From: Fusarium oxysporum f. sp. lycopersici 4287
Taxonomy: Eukaryota > Ascomycota > Sordariomycetes > Hypocreales > Nectriaceae
Assembly (NCBI RefSeq): GCF_000149955.1
Contig: NC_030994.1
Location: 1,342,151 to 1,406,150 of the forward strand
Direction of reading: 5' to 3'
Length of the DNA stretch: 64,000 nucleotides
Shown in pieces: positions 33,289 to 44,500 of the stretch. A program made the position numbers and the translations under genes. Each line of letters starts with the position of its first letter. Positions within the stretch are counted from its first letter, which is position 1. The notes below the pieces were generated by a model, which was not told where the DNA came from, did no database searches, and saw nothing but the letters and a program-made list of their open reading frames with translations.

Positions 33289-33995
33289 AGTGAAAGCTGT
33301 AGTATAAAGGATCTGACGGAGGATATTCGAAATGAGAAGACCAGATGAATGGAGGAGAAGAGACTTGTAAGATTGATGATAAAGAGGATAACCAGGAGAG
33401 GTTGACTTCTTATTCTCTCCAACCTAGGGTATTTTACTTACATGGGTGTTGATTACCCCGGATCTTGTCTCCCCACTCGGTTGGCGTACCGAGATGCCTC
33501 GGCATGGGAGGCGGAGATGTTGCCGGAGCCAAGTCTGCAGGGAGATCGATCACTGTAGAACAAATACTTGGCTTCGTTGACTGTGCAATAGATGGTAGAA
33601 AGATTGATAACTGGGTTGCATAATGTTGGAGTTATTACACAGCATTCATTAAGCTCTAAATACGTTATATTTGCTGTCTACAACTCAGGTGAGCTAGGAG
33701 CATGCTGAAATATCCACGACCAATCACGAAACAACCACAAGTGTCTCGATTAAAGAAGTATATATAACGTGTATGAATAATTCATTCGAGCTACGTTATC
33801 TTGGTAGGCACTGAATTACTGAAGCCCAAGGTACATTGACATCCCCGGTCCATCCGCAAAACTCCTTTGCCGAAAGATTCAGCATGCAATTTCTTTTCAA
33901 TCATCACAATAACCACCCGCTCACACTGTCTCCTCGCACTCTTCCTCTTAAACATTCTTCTTCACATCGGCAGACGCCTCCATTGAACGCCATTC
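33289..33995. other. Intergenic region
   Basis: This is the promoter side of the isomerase and the 3' flank of Rpa49, both on the minus strand. No gene is seen. Confidence 0.45.
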
Positions 33996-35425
33996 CTATC
34001 GGCGTTTTGGGGCAAATTGCCTCTGCTTGGGGAAGTTCAATGGCAGCGTTAGACGGGCTACGCTAACCTGTTGTTTCGTATCCTTGTTTGTAACATGCTT
34101 CACACGACCGCCAATCTCCTGGAAATAGGCATTCATGGTCTTCTGGTCGATCTTTAGATCGTCACGTAGGTTCTGTGTGTCAACCTCGAAGTTGTCGATG
34201 ATGCTTGCGAAAACACAGCAATGTGTTATCAGCAGATCAACGTGGAACTTGCGCATCTCGCCACGGTCGGAGAACTTGCGGCGAATGCTCTCAATCACAG
34301 CCTCGGGTGCAGGAGCAAGGAACTCCCTGAGTTTCTCTCGAGGTGCGATAGTTCGGGTGCCACGGGCCTTGCCAGGCTTGCTGTGGAGGTAGAAAAGCAG
34401 CACGAAGAAGAAGTAACGTAGTACACGCAGTCGATCCACCGCCTCCTCGTTGCCTGCCACGCGGTTCACCCGAGCGGCAACAAAGCGTGACGGCACCTGA
34501 ATGCTCTCCTTATGTTGTACCTTCTCTTGCCATTCTCGAACGGGGACCAGCTTGAGGATGTCGGCTCCGATGATCTTCTTAGGATCGTAAACGTCTTGGA
34601 TCTCGGTCGCTTCCATGTTGGCAATGGGCACAGGCTTGGCGGCATCCACAACCGCTTGCAACTCCTCTCTCGATGACATGGTCGATGTGACTTCTCCGAC
34701 AGAGTTGAGCATAGCACGTGCTGCTGCATCAATCTTGGCAGGCTCTTCCCCAGCCTTCTTTTGCGGTGCGATAGCGTTCAAGACGTTCTCTTGGATGGCC
34801 TTCTTGGCCTTCTTGGTACCAAATGTCTGGCCGAGGTCGGTCTTGAGCTGTAGCATTGTCTGTACTTCGTTAGAATATTGCCCCTCTAGAGTAGATGGAT
34901 GTAGGCGTACCTGGCTATTATCGCGCTGACCAGAAGTAGCAGCGGCGCCCTGCCTTGCTCGTACTGAAGCCCGCATTGTCATCTTCTTTGCCTCGACCAC
35001 CTCAAGTTTTCCTGTCTTGGGGTCGTAGATTCCGAGGAAGTGATTTAAAGCTGGCTTTTTCCCTCTTGGATCGTCCGATTTGACCGTGTAGTCCATAGAT
35101 CGATGCGCATTCGAGTGCAGCAGGAAATCTTTTTCGGCAGCCGATTCAGGCTGCTTGCCTTTTGACTTGGCTCCATTCTTGGGCGCATATGAGTGAAAGG
35201 GAATGTTCTTTGGTACTTGGAACCCAACAGCCGTTGCTATTCGAGATCAGTCAATATCTGTCGCATCGCACTCAAGCAGAGGTGGTGGTTGGTACCTATC
35301 ACGGGAGGGCAGAACTTGGGTCTGAGGACGGAAGAGACGGTCGCTGATGAAGGAGGCGCATCAATAGCAACCTTCTTCTTTGGCTTCGTAGAATCTCCGC
35401 TTCTCTTGCGCTTTTCACTCCCCAT
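33996..35425 (-). CDS. RPA49: RNA polymerase I subunit Rpa49
   Basis: Exons run 35425-35296 and 35236-33996, with a probable further intron at 34910-34860. That 51-nt segment has a GTACGC donor, a CTAAC branch site and a TACAG acceptor. It is a multiple of three without stops, so it could also be retained. With the intron removed the protein has about 439 residues. The N-terminal basic KRKRSGDSTKPKKKV is followed by the dimerisation region (LRPKFCPPVIATAVGFQVP, YTVKSDDPRGKKPALNHFLGIY), then GQTFGTKKAKKAIQENVLNAI and a C-terminal tandem winged-helix part (LRVLRYFFFVLLFYLH, LLITHCCVFASIIDNFEVDT). This is the A49 subunit, which with A34.5 forms the TFIIE/F-like module of RNA polymerase I in the nucleolus. 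The TTG at 35488 is not a credible start. Confidence 0.92.
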
Positions 35426-36413
35426 GTTGGATGGCCGATTATCGATCTCGTATGTAATCTTGAGTAGAGGTACCGTTGATACAGACAAGGTCTTAGAAAT
35501 TTTTTGACTTTCCGCGGCAGAAAGAGAGGGCCCGCCATTTAGCCGGCCAGACAGGGAAGGCGGTGAGAGGGGAGAACGTACCTCGCAGTTGCATCGAGAT
35601 ATGTGGAAGAATTGAGTTGAGGAACTAATATATAAGAGCCGTATGGATGAGTTTCAGAATGACGATTTTATATACTGTCGTATGCAATTCAATTGATGGT
35701 TGATGCATTTCGCTGAGCTCCAGTATCTCCAAATTTCCATATCTTCAGCATTCCATCTCTGCAACCCACCGAGTAGCTCCACAAAGGTCGGTAGCGCTGC
35801 TCTGTAGGTTTCGTGACGTCGAACCACCTCGGAGCTGAATGCGACAGAGCGTCACGCACAACACATCGTCAATTTTAATATTCGGGAACGGCGAAATCAA
35901 TCGCATTTGAAAGAACTGGTAACACGACATCATACATAGAGCAATTAGCCTGAGACCGAAGGGCTTGCAAGAATTGGCCGACAGCTAGCGCGCGACTGAG
36001 CTTGGTCAACGTCCAGCTAGAGCTAATTGGTGTCACGAGGGCACAATCACGAAGCACACAAACTGTCAGAGGAATACTCTGTATTTCTTTGTCTTAGAAC
36101 TGCCAATCAAGTTCTCGTTGCATCGTCTTTTGCAAGCATGACTGATGGTCTTTGATCCTAACACCGCCTGGTTCCCGACCGTCCAATTGTCATAATCCCC
36201 ATTCCCATAATGTTCATTGAGTGCCCAACAGCCGCTCAAGTGCGGGGTTCCACCACCGTGACGTAGTTCCCGAAGTCAAATCCCAGCTCAGTACGTTGCG
36301 GGACATCCCATAGGCGCCAGAGTAGCGTTCGCAGCTTCGGCCAGAGTATCGTTGTGCGTGTGAAGTCGTAACATCATGAAAGATGAGTCAAGTCAGGTTG
36401 AGGTGCGAGGTGT
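35426..36413. other. Intergenic region between Rpa49 and eL41
   Basis: About 1 kb separates two minus-strand genes. It holds the Rpa49 promoter and the eL41 3' flank. No further gene is supported. Confidence 0.45.
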
Positions 36414-36544
36414 TTATTTGCTGTGAAAACGGTTAGCTATTGTCAACATGTCGGCGACAGCGATGCAACTTACGATCGAGCCCTCATCTTTCTTCTCTTG
36501 CGCTTGAGGCGGCGAACCCGCTTCTTCCTCCATTTGGCTCTCAT
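36414..36544 (-). CDS. RPL41: 60S ribosomal protein eL41 (25 residues)
   Basis: Exon 36544-36474 encodes MRAKWRKKRVRRLKRKRRKM plus RAR, and exon 36420-36414 completes a split Ser codon and adds Lys and stop. The 53-nt intron has a GTAAGT donor, a CTAAC branch site and a CACAG acceptor. The product is the tiny, almost entirely basic eL41 found at the subunit interface of the eukaryotic ribosome, at its usual length of 25 residues. It is too short for most gene finders. Only one residue position (Val in KKRVRR, often Thr or Met) differs from the common sequence. The gene also has a spliced 5' leader. It lies divergent to the FHA kinase gene. Confidence 0.95.
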
Positions 36545-36558
36545 CTTGATTGACGATG

Positions 36559-36694
36559 CTGTTGGAAGACGTTAGCAGCTGTGGTGCGCATGCGAAATGC
36601 CGTCAACAAGACAAGTAGCTTGCGGTGGCATGAGCCCAAGCTCAATGCCTGCAAGCTACAAGCTATAGGCCAGGGTCAGGTCGCGTAAACTTAC
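36559..36694 (-). other. 5' UTR intron of the eL41 gene
   Basis: A GTAAGT donor at 36694 and a GCTAACGTCTTCCAACAG branch/acceptor end at 36559, giving a 136-nt intron that ends 14 nt before the ATG. Leader introns are common in fungal ribosomal protein genes. This one is called from the splice signals. Confidence 0.7.
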
Positions 36695-37158
36695 TCTTTC
36701 GTGGATGAGAATCGTGTTGGGATAAGGAACAAACTTCTGAAGCTTCGGGGGCAGAATTACGATTTTGTGTATGCAGCCCCAATCACAACACGTGACCGAA
36801 CCCCATCGTTCCTTCTCATGGTACCTGGAAGACCCCCCACCAAAACTTGGGTGGGCGACGAGAAGGGTGCCAATTGAGTGGGGCACTGTCCTGCGCATAC
36901 AGTGCCAGGCCGACGATTGAAGCAGAAAGGAAGGAAGGAGGGAAGGAACGGCTGCAATTGTTTAACTGCGACAATAGGAATTGCAACCGACGAGAAAATT
37001 AGCCACTAATTGAATAATTTCTACTTAACCACCATCGCCATCTAAACCAACGAATTCGTGATCTTGCTACACCAATCTTACTCAGCCAACTAATCCAGCA
37101 AAGAAAGCACTTACACGTACGAGCAGATGAACCAGATTCAAAATCTGTAAAGCTCAAT
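36695..37158. promoter_or_regulatory. Shared divergent promoter of eL41 and the FHA kinase
   Basis: About 460 bases separate the upstream end of the eL41 leader intron from the kinase ATG at 37159. A purine-rich AAGGAAGGAGGGAAGG stretch occurs near 36930-36945. No coding sequence is seen. Confidence 0.4.
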
Positions 37159-39443
37159 ATGGACGAGGATACGGCTCGCGCGTCGCAAGAAAGTCCAGCT
37201 GCATATCTTCATCTAGTAGACACCAGAAGCGAACACCAATCTCAGCGTACGCTCTTCCTACCCTCAAGATCTCGTATGGTCTCCACCTCTTCTGGTTCTT
37301 TCTAACCCGCTTCTCAGAAGTGTTTCCAGTGTGGGAGCGAGAAATCTTCAAGATTGGGCGAGACCCTCGTGCAAAGTGAGCAAATCTCTACATGAAATGC
37401 ATGTCACACAAGCTCACACATACAGCACGTTGGCTGTCGATAATGACCTCAACGTTGCAGTTTCTCGAAACCACTGCGAAGTCTATGTTGTGGTGTATGA
37501 GCCAACTATCAACCATGTCTATGTGCGGGATCGAAAATCTTCAAATGGCACCTTTGTCAATGGCCAACTCATTGGTTCTGGTCCGGATATAAGCCCTGGC
37601 TACCTACTACAGAGCGGCGATGTGATCGAAATTCGACCATACTAGAAGTTTACAGTCATTCAAGATCAGCCACCCCCTCGCCATGAGTTAACATCCTTAC
37701 AACTGGAGGAATGCAAGGTAGGCCCGAATTGTCCCTACTACCGACTGGGGCCTGAAACTAACTGCCCTAGTTGTTCGCAAGCAAGTATCACGTCAATAAC
37801 CATTGCCTCGGGCAAGGAGCGGAAGCAGTCGTCTGCCTAGCAAACGACGTCCAGACGAAGAAGCAGTTAGTTTGCAAGTTGATCAATCTCGACAAGATTC
37901 AAGGAAAGAATCCTCAAGAGGATATCCGCCGCAAGTTTCAGGAAGCCGATATCTTGCGCCAGCTGCGACATGTAAGTCGACTCGCGCTTTGTATCGCGAG
38001 CCTTACTAACCTGAAATAGCCTAACATTCTTCCTTACGTGGATGCTATCTCATCACCACACTCACTGTAAGTGAGATCCATATATTTACGGAAACTTGAA
38101 CTGATGGCCCTAGCTACACCTTTACAGAACTTGCATCGGGTGGTGATCTCATGTCATTCATCCTACGCCATGGCACGGTCAAGGAACTCGACTCACGGAT
38201 CATTATACGTCAAGTTGTCCGTGGTCTTGGCTATCTCCATGAGAAAGACATTGTTCACCGTGATCTCAAACCAGAGAATATCCTCTTGGCGTACTCGCCT
38301 AAGATTGCGTACCATCGAGTCATGCTTTCAGACTTTGGCAATTCTGCCGTGCCTCGACGCAGCAGAATGATCACAAATGCTGGGACACCAGGTTACCAAG
38401 CACCGTACGTCACTTGTTTTGGACTCAAGCCACTTGCTAATAAGTCTCATAGGGAGTTTGCAGCCGGTGGGCAAGCTCACACTGCGGCTGTCGACATCTG
38501 GTCCTTAGGTGTTGTTGCACTGCTCCTCCTCGCATCTGATAACCACGACACAGAGCTCAACAAGATGGGACAAGGAGACATAATCGAATATCTCACTAGA
38601 CTGTTCAATGGATTGCAGACAAAACCCTCTCTTGAAGGGATTGAATTCGTCTGGAACTGTCTGAAAGTTGACCCATTACAGAGAATCAATGCTTATGGTG
38701 CGAAGACGCATGCATGGCTTTGTTCTCCGAAGAAGAATCGGGAACTGTTCAAACGAATGGACTCTAGAACACTGGCTTCTTGGAAACCTCAAGATAAGCT
38801 CAAACCTATGCCTTGGGTGTTACCTGATCTTGCACCGAGCAACCCACCAACACCTACAAGAAGCCCAGGCTCATCAATCAGCCAATACTTCACGACGACA
38901 CCTACACGCTTTGAAACTACGACCACAAAGTCTAGAGACCGCGTTCTGGAGATAGCCGCAGAACCTGACCCAGGAACTGCCACTCGTAAGACTACCTCGT
39001 CTTTCTCGGTGCCACCGCGTCCATCCGGCACTCTAAGAGAGTCTGCGACTAGTCTAAAGAAGTCTCAACCTCCTTGGCAAGGGTTTCGTAAGCCTAACGG
39101 TTCAGCGAACACTGAATTCCCATCAAAACGCAGGAGAGTCCCAAGAGCCAGGACTCATGATACTGCGAATCTTCCCCTCCCTGGGCTAGAGAGGCATTTA
39201 AGATCACCTACCAATACCAATCCTCGTTATAGGCAAAACGTTCTTTCGGCCCTCGAAAGGACGAAGTCAAAGTTCCTCACAGACAGCATCTCTCCTGTTC
39301 CGAGAACTCCTCTAGATGCTCTCACTACCAGTGCATTGGTTCCGCCATCAAGCCCTAAGAAACGGAAGAGCAAGCGTGATGTGAGGCTAAAGGGATCGGT
39401 CGGGGCCAATATGCGGCACCCATCTCAGCTCACATTCCGCTGA
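37159..39443 (+). CDS. FHA-domain serine/threonine kinase (Rad53/Mek1 class) with an in-frame TAG
   Basis: Seven exons join in phase: 37159-37246, 37318-37375, 37426-37717, 37771-37971, 38020-38066, 38114-38404 and 38453-39443 (656 codons including stops). The FHA domain (about residues 30-125) shows FKIGRDPRA, VSRNHCEV and DRKSSNGTFVNGQ. The kinase domain (about 155-425) shows LGQGAEAVV, VCKLI, HRDLKPEN (Asp 279), DFG (302) and an APEF motif formed by splicing. Codon 122 (37643-37645) is TAG, at the place where FHA domains of this class end in PYW-K-F. The next 24 codons continue as normal coding sequence to a clean splice donor. All other features are intact. FHA followed directly by kinase is the layout of Chk2/Cds1, Rad53 and meiosis-specific Mek1. 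The early FHA and lack of an SQ/TQ leader favour Mek1. Function may need UAG-to-UGG mRNA editing. A recent nonsense allele or sequence error is the alternative. Confidence 0.85.
37643..37645 (+). other. In-frame TAG, candidate A-to-I editing site
   Basis: The triplet TAG interrupts the kinase reading frame at codon 122. Editing of the A would give TGG, tryptophan. The A has T before and G after, which is the preferred context of fungal A-to-I editing. The bases 29629-type neighbours are weakly paired: AAATT at 37629-37633 can pair with AGTTT at 37647-37651, leaving the TAG in a 13-nt loop. The stem is AT-rich and short, so it is weak support. Confidence 0.5.
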
Positions 39444-39762
39444 AGATGGTCAGGAAATGGTGGAAAATGAAGGGATATATTTAGGTCTGTGGAGTTACTT
39501 TGGGGCTTCACTTCTTTCTTCTATGCGAATTCCATGGGAAAGGAAACATTGAGAATCACGAACTCACTCAAGTGCAACAACTACATAATTGAGGGAAACG
39601 AGGTTCATAGATTTGGGCGGATGGGATTACGGATTCTGACTGGGAACCTGCCTATGACCACAGATGGCTCTGGCTCTTTTGATTGATGACGGGGAAAGGC
39701 TGACATGGGATAGATGGGGATATTTACAAAGAATAAATGCATGCAGATTGCCCCTTTGCGCT
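39444..39762. other. Intergenic region between convergent genes
   Basis: This is 3' flanking sequence of the kinase (+) and of the zinc-cluster-like gene (-). Nothing else is seen. Confidence 0.4.
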
Positions 39763-40710
39763 TTACCATGTACTTATTTTCCTTTTGGCGGATCCTTTCA
39801 AGAAGTCTTGCCATTTTTTAGGCATCTCCTCTTCACCGCTATTATTGCTTGAGTTACCACCGACCTCAGGCCACACTGGCAAGGCCTGGATGCCCTCAGC
39901 CTGACCCTTATTCACCAGCCTCTCCAGCCACTCTAATTCCACCTGTTCAATGTCACCGGTTTCTTGACCCCTAGCAAACCACCAACACACTGCAACAGGA
40001 TGGGTAAAGTCCTTGACTAAACAGGGGTCTCCATGGCGTCTGCATCGCTCGCAGGCGGGTGAATAGTTCATGTTTCGTGAGCACCGTCTCCCTTTAACTT
40101 GACACTGAAGACAATCGAACATCTCCGTATTCATAAAGAGAACGTGAGGACGTAGGTGGCAAAAGGCGTTGATGAGGTTCACTGGGAACCCTTCCACGTA
40201 CCTAGGAGGATCTCCCCGCAAGTCTTCGAGCACGAACTTGGAGAGTTGATACCCCTGAATGCGGTCCTCAAGAGTTTCCATCCGCTTTCTATGGTCCTCT
40301 CTTGTCTCTCCTATTGCACGCCTAAGAACAGGGCCTGTGGCTTCTTTATCAATCATGCCATTGATGAAAGCTTCGACATCTTCCCTGGAAGGAATTTCAT
40401 CTTCATACTCATCTTCGTTCCACTCGTCTTCTGATGTCTCTTCCTCCTCCTCCTCCTCCTCCTCCTCCTCCTCCTCCTCCAATTCTTCGAGCTTCTCCTT
40501 GATCCGTGCTTCTCGAGTAGCGACGAATCCAGCCTCGATCTCTGCGTCTGTACGAGCAAGGGCTTCTCGCCGAAGCCTCTCTGATCGTTGGTGAAAAATA
40601 GATGAGACAGTTGATAGCAAGTCAAGTGGAGCAGCTGGTGGTGCATTAGGGTCGAGCCCCCGAATGATGTCGGATAGAACCGAGTTGGGAGAATAGCAAT
40701 TCCCGGTCAT
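39763..40710 (-). CDS. Acidic protein with C-terminal Zn2Cys6-like cysteine cluster
   Basis: This is a single exon of 315 residues. About residues 76-105 form a Glu-rich stretch, including an uninterrupted run of Glu encoded by a GAG/GAA microsatellite. Residues of about 200-235 contain six cysteines spaced C-x2-C-x6-C-x9-C-x2-C-x6-C, beginning FDCLQCQVKGRRC. This fits the fungal binuclear zinc cluster, but it sits in the C-terminal third rather than near the N-terminus. There is also no fungal-specific transcription factor domain after it. It may be a DNA-binding regulator or a relic of one. I do not recognise an orthologue. The start at 40710 (ATGACCGGG) is the first ATG in the frame. Confidence 0.7.
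   Translation of the reverse strand: MTGNCYSPNSVLSDIIRGLDPNAPPAAPLDLLSTVSSIFHQRSERLRREALARTDAEIEAGFVATREARIKEKLEELEEEEEEEEEEEEEETSEDEWNEDEYEDEIPSREDVEAFINGMIDKEATGPVLRRAIGETREDHRKRMETLEDRIQGYQLSKFVLEDLRGDPPRYVEGFPVNLINAFCHLRPHVLFMNTEMFDCLQCQVKGRRCSRNMNYSPACERCRRHGDPCLVKDFTHPVAVCWWFARGQETGDIEQVELEWLERLVNKGQAEGIQALPVWPEVGGNSSNNSGEEEMPKKWQDFLKGSAKRKISTW
40442..40481. repeat. TCC/GAG triplet microsatellite
   Basis: Thirteen consecutive CTC/TCC triplets on the + strand encode the Glu run of the minus-strand protein. Length variation would change the protein without shifting frame. Confidence 0.85.
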
Positions 40711-41581
40711 GGCTGTCTCAATATGTTAAGTAAATTTGAAGTTAAAGAATATGGTTCGTGCTGTTCTATGTGCGCCCATTCTGTATATATACCAACCTTG
40801 ACGGCCAACAACTGTGCAGCGGTAAAACGAAGAACAAGATGCGCTGTACTACAGCTTCTTGTCACTGAACAAGCAGAGGCTTTGTGAGAACATTTCGTGG
40901 CATTGAATGAACAAAGCCATTAGACCGAGCAATTCAAAGGTCACTAAAAAAAACGAATCGGCCTGCTGCCAGTTCCCGCAGATAAGCCTCACTAAGAAGG
41001 TGGACAAAGAAGTGTAAATCCAGGGCTCAATGTGAAAGACCTGGGTATATTGATTCTCATTTTCACCCTTTTCCCTGGATTCAACATCTCTTCACTCTCG
41101 AATAGCATGGCACGTCTGAAAACTTCCCACTCTCAACCTATAATGACTGGCCCTTATGCCGGTCCAGATACACATAAACCCAAATACCTCCTCTTATCTT
41201 CCACCTGAAAAGCTGCTGTAGCTCCAGGTCTTGGCGAAGCGAGCCCCAAATCCAAAATGCAGAGGTGGTCCTCTGGAAATAGCAACAAAAGAATACGGTA
41301 GAAGAAAGTAATAGCTAATAGCAATCCAAAAACGCCGACTTATGAGATGCTTCTCCCGGCGATGCGCAAATGACAAAAACCCTGGACGCCGGCTCCATAT
41401 AGATCCTGTACTCAATGACTGTCTGCTGGCGTGCTTCTGTGAGCCGCATGCCGAGCTCCGTAGCGCCTTGAATCCAAATATGATAGAGATAAGACATGAG
41501 ATCATTCAAGATCTCCGAATGGTATGGTAGGTATCGTTGTATCAGTCATAAAGCTTTGCTACGAGTTTCATCGTCCGCAGC
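40711..41581. other. Intergenic region
   Basis: This holds the promoter of the zinc-cluster-like gene and the 3' region of Atg1 (both minus). The minus-strand open frame 41194-41505 has no coding support. Confidence 0.45.
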
Positions 41582-44500
41582 TCAGGAGGATGCATGCGAA
41601 GGAACACTGCGTGGTGTGATATCACCGCTTCGACGACGTGTTGACTGCTGATAAGACTGTAACGTCTTGCTGTTAGCTTCAGCAATCATTTGTTGCTTCT
41701 TGCGCACAGCTGCGAGTCGTCCTGTGATCATCTTGATCACTAATGTCTTGTTAGCCCTCGTTCAGAATGACAGACACATGTATGACTTACTCTTTCGAAC
41801 ATGGGCCTCCTCATCGCTGTCAAGCTCACCACCGCTAGTTTCCTTGACAGCATCTCGCTCATCTTCTTTGCCCGTCGACAATCTTCTTGCATCCGAACCT
41901 GAATCGTCATCGTTGTCCAACACGGCCTCAAGCATTCGGATGGCCGTGATGTACGAAATCTCGCATCCGGCGAGGTTCTCATTCGTAACTTCGTCAATTG
42001 CGGCAGCGCGGCTCATCTCGAGTGCCCGATCATACATGAGCTTCTCAGCACTTATGCCAGGAGTCAAATAAACCTGCTTGGTCGCGCCCCCCGCGGAGGA
42101 AGCAATGGATTCGGTTCCGTGGTTAGATGGGTGGCTGGGATGGTCTTCAGGCAATTGCTTCTGAGCTTCCGTGAGCTTCATACGGACGATTTCCGACTTC
42201 TCCAGCACCTCGTTAAATCGCTGTCGAACCCACTGAACCACTGCGTTTATGCGCTGAACAATGCTCTGGGCAGCAGCAGCCGATAGGCCGGTGCCTGTCT
42301 CTCCCCGGCTCTTCTTGGACCACCAGACACTAGCTATGTCCATAGCCCTAGCGAGAAGAGTGAGCGACTTCACATATAGAACAAGAGCCTCCTCTGAGAG
42401 AGCAACAATTGCCTCAACTGTCAATCCATCTTCCTCATTTTCCAATTGTTCAGGTTCAAGACCGCCCAAAATATGATCAGCGGACGGTGCTAGAGGAACA
42501 AGCTGCTTGTACTTGACTTCGGCGAAACCGTAGACACAGTCACTGCGTGTTGCAAACTCTTCTATGGCTTGCGCAGCTCGACCATCTTCGTCGGTTCCGT
42601 GAGTGTTCTTGCCGTCGCCCAAAAGTCCGACTGGGGCCTGAGGAGTTGGATATGTCGGGAAAGCTTGGTACAGGGGAGGCGATGGGCCCTTTGGTGTACC
42701 ACGCAGAGGGGGAACCTTGAAGCCAAAAAGACGCAGGCTGGCGTCTTGGATCGCTTTAGAGATGGCACTAGAGGCTGATCCGGGACTAGCAGAGAGAGCC
42801 TTCTCGTACGATGATTTCCGGTCATGGCGGCCCTGGGTCACCAAAGCGTTGCGAGAAGACGGAGTGGCAATTGCTCCTGATGTAGAAGTAGGTGCGCCCT
42901 GTTGAGTATATCGTCGAGTCATGGGTCCTGTTCTTTGAGAGGATGGGTCACCAAATCGCTCGTTCGCTGCCAGTTCATCGGCCAGAGCGTTGACCTCAAC
43001 ATGCCGTCTCTCAACAACTACGTATTCTCGCTCTAAGGCAACATCTTGCGCCGCCTTCTCCTCTTCTGTAATTGATGGATTGCCAAAGGCTCTGTCCCTG
43101 CGTGCCTGGTTCAGAAGAGATGTAGGAGGTGAGACCTTATCCCTACCATTTCCTCTATCCTGGATACGTTGCTGAACCGGAGCAGTCGCTGCATGGTGTG
43201 CAACTGGGCGGCGAATTCCAAGACCCTCACCGATCTCGCGAGGAGAATTTCCTGTTGGTCGTTGACTGTCATGCGATTGCCGAGAATACCGACCTTCTCC
43301 TGGGCTTGCTGCTTGTGGCGACCTTGAGTGCTGATCTCTGGGAGATCTTGAAGCAATGCCGTCTCGTGGCGATTCGTAACCGGTTTGTCGGGGACTTCGT
43401 GATGATAACGAAGGCGAGCCCCCATGAAAGGCTGATCTCACCTCTCGAGGTTCTTGCCTGGCTGGCTTCGGAATATCATCCTCTACTAAACCAGGAATTT
43501 CGCCCGTAACGACCTGGTGTGCGAAGAAGTTTTCGAAGCTCAGTCGCTCGACAGGACTTCTCTTGAGTAGACTTCGAATTAGAGCTTTCAGGTCGGCACT
43601 GATAGTCACCTCCCTAGGAAACTTGATAACATCCTCAGCCGCTTCAATCTTTCGCAACAGTTCGACATGGTTTCTAGCCCGGAACGGAGGGCGACCTGTG
43701 CTCATTTCATAGAGCACAGTTCCCACTGACCAAAGATCGGCTTTCGCATCATATCGCTCGTATCGGAGAATTTCTGGGGCCATGTACAGGGGGGATCCAC
43801 AAAGGGTATCAGCCAGGGAAGTGGAGGGAAGCACACGTGCGAAGCCGAAGTCGGCAAGCTTGAGCATAGGTAAAGATGCTAATCCAGCGATAGGGATCAG
43901 CGAGTCTTGGCTGGCTTGCATGACAGGGCGACTTCTTTGGTCCCTGAAGGGTCGTGAGGGTAGTAGTAGCAGATTTTGGGGCTTGACATCTCGGTGAACG
44001 TAGTTCTTGCTGCGTAGGAACTCGAGGGCACTAGTCAGCTGTTTCAAGAAATGTCGAATGACAACCTCATGCAAACCGGAGTTCGGCGCACTTGGATACT
44101 TGCGGGCCATATCATGCGTGGCAGGATGTGTGGCGAGCTTCTCTCGTTTCTTGATGAACAGGGATAGATCGCCAAGCTCGCAGTATTCCATAATTAAATT
44201 GATGTGGCTTGTCGACTCGAGACAGTCATGGAGGGCGACGATGTGTGGGTGGCGTAATGTCTTGAGTATTTGTATTTCGCTGTAGAGGTTCTCTCGTAGC
44301 TTCTTGTTCAGACGTTCGAGCTCGACGGATTTGATGGCAACGGCAGCCTTAGTGTCCTTTATCAAGATTGTTAGTGGTTATTTAGGATGAAGTATACTAT
44401 GAATTGCTCTGTGACTTGTGGTACCAAAAGCAGGAGTCTGACAAGCCACCCCAGTGATGCAGCAGGAACAAACAAGCAACGCAAGTTGGTACGATGACAG

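Noticed and set aside
37643..37645. Programmed stop-codon readthrough of the kinase TAG
   Set aside because: The known fungal readthrough context is mainly UGA followed by CUA. TAG followed by AAG does not match, and tryptophan is the residue expected here.
37556..37655. Alternative introns that could remove the kinase TAG
   Set aside because: A 34-nt intron (37622-37655) is too short and breaks frame; a 71-nt one (37575-37645) breaks frame; a 90-nt one (37556-37645) keeps frame but has a poor GTCAAT donor and would delete the end of the FHA fold.
41194..41505. 103-codon minus-strand frame downstream of Atg1
   Set aside because: It lies in the 3' region of Atg1, has no recognisable composition and no splice support.
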